DNA of 64,000 nucleotides from Fibrobacterota bacterium. Lineage in GTDB: Bacteria > Fibrobacterota > Fibrobacteria > UBA5070. A program made the position numbers and the translations under genes. Shown piece by piece: positions 60,781 through 64,000 of the stretch. How positions within the stretch are numbered: the first letter of the stretch is position 1; every line of letters begins with the position of its first letter. The notes below the pieces were generated by a model, which was given only the letters and a program-made list of their open reading frames with translations, made no database searches and was not told the DNA's origin. The stretch is from positions 248,001 to 312,000 of the forward strand of contig JADKBN010000003.1 of assembly GCA_016715065.1 (NCBI GenBank), read 5' to 3'.

Positions 60781-61128
60781 TCAACAGCCTTGCTCGAGGG
60801 CGTCTTCCTTCGAGGAGAAGACCGGGAGGATGGAGTGGATGCTCACGATCTCGAACACCTCCAGGATGTCTGATCGGGACTCGACAAGTCCACAAAGGAT
60901 TCCCTGTTTACGGCAGTTCATGCCCAGCTCGATCAGGGCAGCCAGACAGCACGACCCCACCAGACCGAGACCGGAAGTGTCGATGAGCACTGGAGAGATG
61001 GTGGTCGAATCGAAGATGGCTTTGGCCAGCGCACGGACCTCGGATTGTTGTTGGGGCAGAAAATCCGATCCATCCAGATGCAGGACTCTACGGCCATTCC
61101 ATTCGGTCAGGGAGATGCGACACGTCAT
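60781..61128 (-). CDS. STAS domain protein (anti-sigma factor antagonist-like)
   Basis: A 115-residue single STAS domain. The conserved region is VLIDTSGLGLVGSCCLAAL, where the Ser of GSCCL aligns with the phosphorylated Ser of SpoIIAA (in DSSGLG), although the flanking Asp and Ser/Gly are replaced by Gly and two Cys. The C-terminal part (LVESRSDILEVFEIVSIHSILPVF) fits the family helix-strand pattern. It may regulate an anti-sigma factor or kinase, but no partner is encoded nearby. Confidence 0.85.
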   Translation of the reverse strand: MTCRISLTEWNGRRVLHLDGSDFLPQQQSEVRALAKAIFDSTTISPVLIDTSGLGLVGSCCLAALIELGMNCRKQGILCGLVESRSDILEVFEIVSIHSILPVFSSKEDALEQGC

Positions 61129-61154
61129 GATTTTGGAAAAGCTAGTCGGGACAC

Positions 61155-61183
61155 TTGAAAGCGGAAGGGGGAGGGGCTACATT
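61155..61183 (+). promoter_or_regulatory. Promoter of rpmG
   Basis: TTGAAA (61155-61160), 17-bp spacer, TACATT (61178-61183). Transcription would begin about 25 bp before the rpmG start codon. Confidence 0.65.
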
Positions 61184-61215
61184 CCTGCCCCTTCACGATT
61201 TAGGGGAAAAAAGCC

Positions 61216-61383
61216 ATGGCCGTCAAGAAAAAGTCAGGTAAGGAGATCTACTTCCTGGTTTGCAAAGAAACCAAGGAACAGAACTACACCGTGGTGCTCA
61301 ACAAGACCGCCAAGGGCAAGGTCTTCAAGAAGTACTGCCCTCGCCTGAAAAAGCACACCGAGCACACCCCCAAGAAGGTCTGA
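61216..61383 (+). CDS. rpmG: 50S ribosomal protein L33
   Basis: A 55-residue protein: IYFLVCKETKEQNYTV, then VFKKYCPRLKKHTEH. It aligns with L33 along its length. The Cys-x2-Cys pairs of zinc-binding L33 have become Cys-x2-Thr and Cys-x2-Leu, so only one cysteine of each pair is left. The stop overlaps the next start by 1 bp (TGATG), suggesting translational coupling. Confidence 0.92.
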   Translation: MAVKKKSGKEIYFLVCKETKEQNYTVVLNKTAKGKVFKKYCPRLKKHTEHTPKKV

Positions 61384-62294
61384 TGCCTTCAGCCGCCCAT
61401 CGGCGGGACGGGGCGCATTCCCGTGCCGCGATCGTGGCACCACTTTGGGATTTGTCAGCTGGACCTCTCACGAGGTCCTTTTTGGCTTCCGGTCGCAAGC
61501 CGCTCTGGTTGGGCCCGCAGGGGTTCCGTTTCCGCGAGGGTGGCGTGCTCCTCCACGAAGATTGGGTGCACGGCGATTGGGGGAAGCTTTCGGGCATCCT
61601 CGTTGCCTCCCTTTGCGGCAAACAGGACATTGAGCTCTTCGAATGGCGCCGTTCCCTTTTGGAGGAAATCGCCCTTGCAGGAGTGCCGGTTCTGCCAGAT
61701 CCGAGGGGAATCCGTCTGGCTTGGGAGCCCACCCGGGTCCTTTTGCGCCTGATGCGCAGCGGTGTTCCCGTGATCGACCATTATGTCGGCGAAAACCTCG
61801 ACGATGCTGCCGATTTCGTGCGACGCCAGAAAGGCGCGCAATTTCGAGTGCCGGAGGGCGGCAATTCCCCCGAAATCGAATGGATCGCTTTTGGTAGCGG
61901 TGCTCGGGAGCGGCTGGAAGAGCTTTGGCAGGAATATCCGTCGGGCCCCTTTGTCCTGACGCGAGATGTTCGCGGCGAAATCGCGAGTCTGCTGGTACTG
62001 GGCGGTGAGATCGCTGCCATCTGGCGAGGCGGTACGCCTGGACTGGAAGCGGAGCATGTCGCGGAGTCATTGCGTCCCGGCGAAGCGCAGCTGGCCATCT
62101 CGGCAGCCCAGGCGTTCGCCTTGGATCCAGTGGCCGTGGATATCCTTCGCGATGGCAACCAGCCCCAGGTCCATGCGGTGCGGGCGATGGGTTTTTGGAA
62201 GGCCGCGCTGGATTCCAACCCCAAACTTGTCCAGGAACTGCCCGAGCGGATCGAGGGCTTGTTTGCAGGAGTTCGCAAGGCTCGACTGAACTAG
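61383..62294 (+). CDS. Hypothetical protein coupled to rpmG
   Basis: A 303-residue soluble protein. I do not recognise it with confidence. The order of segments (GVPVLPDPRGIRLAWEPTRVLLRLM, GVPVIDHYVGENLDDAADFVRR, GPFVLTRDVRGEI, and near the end FALDPVAVDILRDGNQPQVHAV) is faintly like an ATP-grasp ligase, in which the last segment would hold metal-binding residues, but the usual DG and ExN motifs are not all present. It starts in the rpmG stop codon (TGATG) and ends before an intrinsic terminator. Confidence 0.6.
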   Translation: MPSAAHRRDGAHSRAAIVAPLWDLSAGPLTRSFLASGRKPLWLGPQGFRFREGGVLLHEDWVHGDWGKLSGILVASLCGKQDIELFEWRRSLLEEIALAGVPVLPDPRGIRLAWEPTRVLLRLMRSGVPVIDHYVGENLDDAADFVRRQKGAQFRVPEGGNSPEIEWIAFGSGARERLEELWQEYPSGPFVLTRDVRGEIASLLVLGGEIAAIWRGGTPGLEAEHVAESLRPGEAQLAISAAQAFALDPVAVDILRDGNQPQVHAVRAMGFWKAALDSNPKLVQELPERIEGLFAGVRKARLN

Positions 62295-62306
62295 TTTTCT
62301 GATTTT

Positions 62307-62340
62307 GCCCGACCTCGGGGATTTCCGTGGTCGGGCTTTT
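62307..62340 (+). terminator. Intrinsic terminator upstream of purA
   Basis: GCCCGACC paired with GGTCGGGC across a 14-nt loop, followed by TTTT. It ends the rpmG transcript, 36 bp before purA. Confidence 0.88.
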
Positions 62341-62375
62341 CTATGCGCGAGCTGTGCTTGCGCGGAGCGAGGAAC

Positions 62376-63653
62376 ATGAAGAACACGATCGTCGTCGGCT
62401 CCCAGTGGGGAGACGAGGGCAAGGCCAAGGTCATCGATGTGCTCGCGGAGCACGCGGATGTCGTCATCCGGTTCCAAGGCGGCGCCAACGCCGGCCATAC
62501 CGTCGTGGTGGGCGACCAGGAATTCGTTTTCCACCTGATCCCCTCGGCGATCATGCGGCCCACCAAGACTTGCGTGATCGGCAACGGCGTGGTGTTGGAT
62601 CCCGCCCAGTTGCTGCACGAAATCGAGGAGCTGGAAGGACGCGGATTCAGTGTTCGCGGTCGGCTTTGGCTGGCCGAGAACATGCAGATCGTGATGCCTT
62701 GGCACAAGCAACTGGACCGCTTGAAGGAAGAAGCCGCCGGCAAGAACGCCATCGGAACCACCGGTCGCGGGATCGGTCCAGCCTACGTGGACAAGGTCGC
62801 GCGCTGCGGCATCCGCCTGTGCGACCTTCTGGACGAGCAAGGTCTTCGCGCCAAGGTGGAGTCCATCCTGGTGGAAAAAAACCTCCTGTTCACCAAGATC
62901 TACGACGCCCCGGCGCTCGAGGCTGGTTCCATCGTTTCCGACTACCTGGAATTCGGACGGAAATTGGCGCCGCTGGTGGCCAATGCCTCTTTGGTGCTGG
63001 AACGCGCGATGAAGGCCGGTCAGCACCTGCTGTTCGAGGGTGCCCAGGGCACCATCCTGGACGTGGACCACGGGACCTATCCCTACGTCACCAGCTCCAA
63101 CACCATCGCCGGCTCCGCTTGTTGCGGCTCGGGCGTGGGCCCCACCGCCATCCAGAGCGTGATCGGCGTCGTGAAGGCCTACACCACGCGTGTGGGCAAC
63201 GGGCCGTTCCCGACCGAACTCGACGGCCAGCTCGGCGAAAGCCTGCGCACCTGGGGTGGCGAATTCGGTGCGACCACCGGACGGCCGCGCCGTTGCGGAT
63301 GGTTCGATGCGATGGTGGTCCGCAAGGCCGTGCGTGTCAACGGGATCACCGGCCTGGCGATCACCAAAGTGGACGTCCTGGACAAGCTCGCCGAGATCAA
63401 GGTCTGCGTCGGATACACCGTCGACGGACGCCAGATCGACGACCTTCCCGTGCAAGTGAACGATTTCGCCAAGGTGGAGCCGGTGTACGAGACTCTGCCC
63501 GGTTGGCTTTCGGACACATCCGCCGCGGTTTCCTGGAGCGATCTCCCTCCGGCGGCCAAGAATTACCTCGAACGCCTGGCAGAACTTGTCGGCGCTCCCA
63601 TCGCCATGGTGTCGGTGGGCCCGCGTCGCGACCAGGCCATTTTCCTTCCCTAA
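62376..63653 (+). CDS. purA: Adenylosuccinate synthetase
   Basis: Makes adenylosuccinate from IMP, aspartate and GTP in AMP synthesis. The 425-residue protein has the phosphate-binding loop as QWGDEGKAK (where most family members have GDEGKGK), GGANAGHTV, GTTGRGIGPAYVDKVAR and TTGRPRRCGWFDA. The start at 62376 is preceded by GGAGCGAGGAA, and an upstream ATG at 62343 lies at the terminator and is rejected. fabI follows by 20 bp. Confidence 0.96.
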   Translation: MKNTIVVGSQWGDEGKAKVIDVLAEHADVVIRFQGGANAGHTVVVGDQEFVFHLIPSAIMRPTKTCVIGNGVVLDPAQLLHEIEELEGRGFSVRGRLWLAENMQIVMPWHKQLDRLKEEAAGKNAIGTTGRGIGPAYVDKVARCGIRLCDLLDEQGLRAKVESILVEKNLLFTKIYDAPALEAGSIVSDYLEFGRKLAPLVANASLVLERAMKAGQHLLFEGAQGTILDVDHGTYPYVTSSNTIAGSACCGSGVGPTAIQSVIGVVKAYTTRVGNGPFPTELDGQLGESLRTWGGEFGATTGRPRRCGWFDAMVVRKAVRVNGITGLAITKVDVLDKLAEIKVCVGYTVDGRQIDDLPVQVNDFAKVEPVYETLPGWLSDTSAAVSWSDLPPAAKNYLERLAELVGAPIAMVSVGPRRDQAIFLP

Positions 63654-63673
63654 TCGAATCGAAAGGACACGCA

Positions 63674-64000
63674 ATGATTCTCAAAGGCAAAAAAGGACTC
63701 ATCACCGGCGTCGCCAACCAGCGTTCCATCGCCTGGGGCATCGCCCGCTCGTGTTGGGAGCAAGGGGCTGAGCTTTGCTTCAGCTACCCCTCCGAGCGAC
63801 TGAAGGGTTCGGTTGAGTCCCTGATTCAAGGCGAAGGAAAGACCGCGCCGTTGTTCGAATGCGACGTCACCAAGGACGAATCCATTTCGGCGTTGTTTGC
63901 CGCGGTGGAGAAGGAAGTCGGCAAGATCGACTTTTTGGTCCATGCCATCGCCTACGCCAAGCGCGAAGACCTGGATGGCGAATTCCAGGACACGTCTCGT
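63674..64000 (+). CDS. fabI: Enoyl-ACP reductase (3' end outside window)
   Basis: The first 109 residues of a FabI-type NADH-dependent enoyl-[acyl-carrier-protein] reductase of fatty acid synthesis. The nucleotide-binding start is GLITGVANQRSIAWGIAR, followed by CDVTKDESI and IDFLVHAIAYAKRED. The catalytic Tyr and Lys lie beyond the window. The start ATG 63674 has GAAAGGA upstream. Runs off the right edge. Confidence 0.93.
   Translation, partial: MILKGKKGLITGVANQRSIAWGIARSCWEQGAELCFSYPSERLKGSVESLIQGEGKTAPLFECDVTKDESISALFAAVEKEVGKIDFLVHAIAYAKREDLDGEFQDTSR

Noticed and set aside
1..64000. CRISPR arrays, insertion sequences, prophage and rRNA genes
   Set aside because: Read for direct repeats with regular spacing, transposase or integrase motifs and rRNA sequence. 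None was found.

Overview
The window looks like chromosomal DNA from a high-GC, Gram-negative (diderm) bacterium, most likely a member of the Fibrobacterota. This is an inference from content. There is a TIGR02147-family regulator coupled to a lipoprotein gene, a gene type I associate mainly with Fibrobacter and Bdellovibrio-like bacteria. There is a compact 281-residue housekeeping-type sigma-70 factor, many lipoproteins, secreted proteins ending in type IX-like sorting domains, and an exosortase K / MSEP-CTERM pair. No rRNA, CRISPR array, insertion sequence or phage gene was seen. Coding density is high, and many neighbouring genes overlap by 4 bp (ATGA, GTGA or TTGA), which indicates operons.

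Layout. 1-1.9 kb: prfA (cut by the window start) and prmC. 1.9-5.9 kb, minus strand: a PLP-dependent Cys/Met enzyme, and a GGDEF protein translationally coupled to an ABC-type solute-binding protein that has no signal peptide. 6.1-13.5 kb: secA, tmk, a MATE exporter, a secreted Cache protein and a chemoreceptor, followed by tRNA-Pro(GGG) with its terminator. 13.9-21.9 kb: an envelope redox cluster made of a TIGR02147 regulator, a lipoprotein, a c-type cytochrome lipoprotein, DUF4266, DUF3570, a TlpA thioredoxin, a CcdA/DsbD-type membrane protein, a small secreted protein, then (after a perfect 57-bp palindrome) ApbE, a NusG-II protein and a Gx transporter. 21.9-32.4 kb: a GT14 glycosyltransferase, an alpha/beta hydrolase, an NtrB/NtrC-type two-component pair, a DUF5360 protein, tilS-hisI-proA, an anchored hypothetical protein and a YgiQ radical SAM protein.

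32.5-37.7 kb holds three tandem paralogous secreted proteins of about 470 residues. The third is interrupted by a +1 frameshift. A NodB-like deacetylase follows. 37.9-45.3 kb: a LOG-family protein on the minus strand, then a TetR-OMF-MFP-RND efflux operon with a double operator and an apparently leaderless regulator gene. 45.4-51 kb: a 986-residue secreted Asp-box/ricin-lectin protein, an unrecognised membrane-anchored protein and a geranylgeranyl-reductase-family flavoprotein. 51-55 kb: exosortase K with its MSEP-CTERM target, and an O6-alkylguanine-DNA methyltransferase. 55-60.7 kb, minus strand: lgt, sigma-70, TPR protein, acyltransferase and RNase D-like exonuclease in one overlapping operon, with rplS just upstream on the same strand. 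60.8-64 kb: a STAS protein, rpmG, a hypothetical protein, purA and the start of fabI.

The most unusual parts are the envelope redox cluster with its candidate ApbE target, the tandem sorting-domain paralogs with a frameshift, the exosortase pair, the signal-less solute-binding protein coupled to a diguanylate cyclase, and a recurring GACGCCCC/GGGGCGTC palindrome family.
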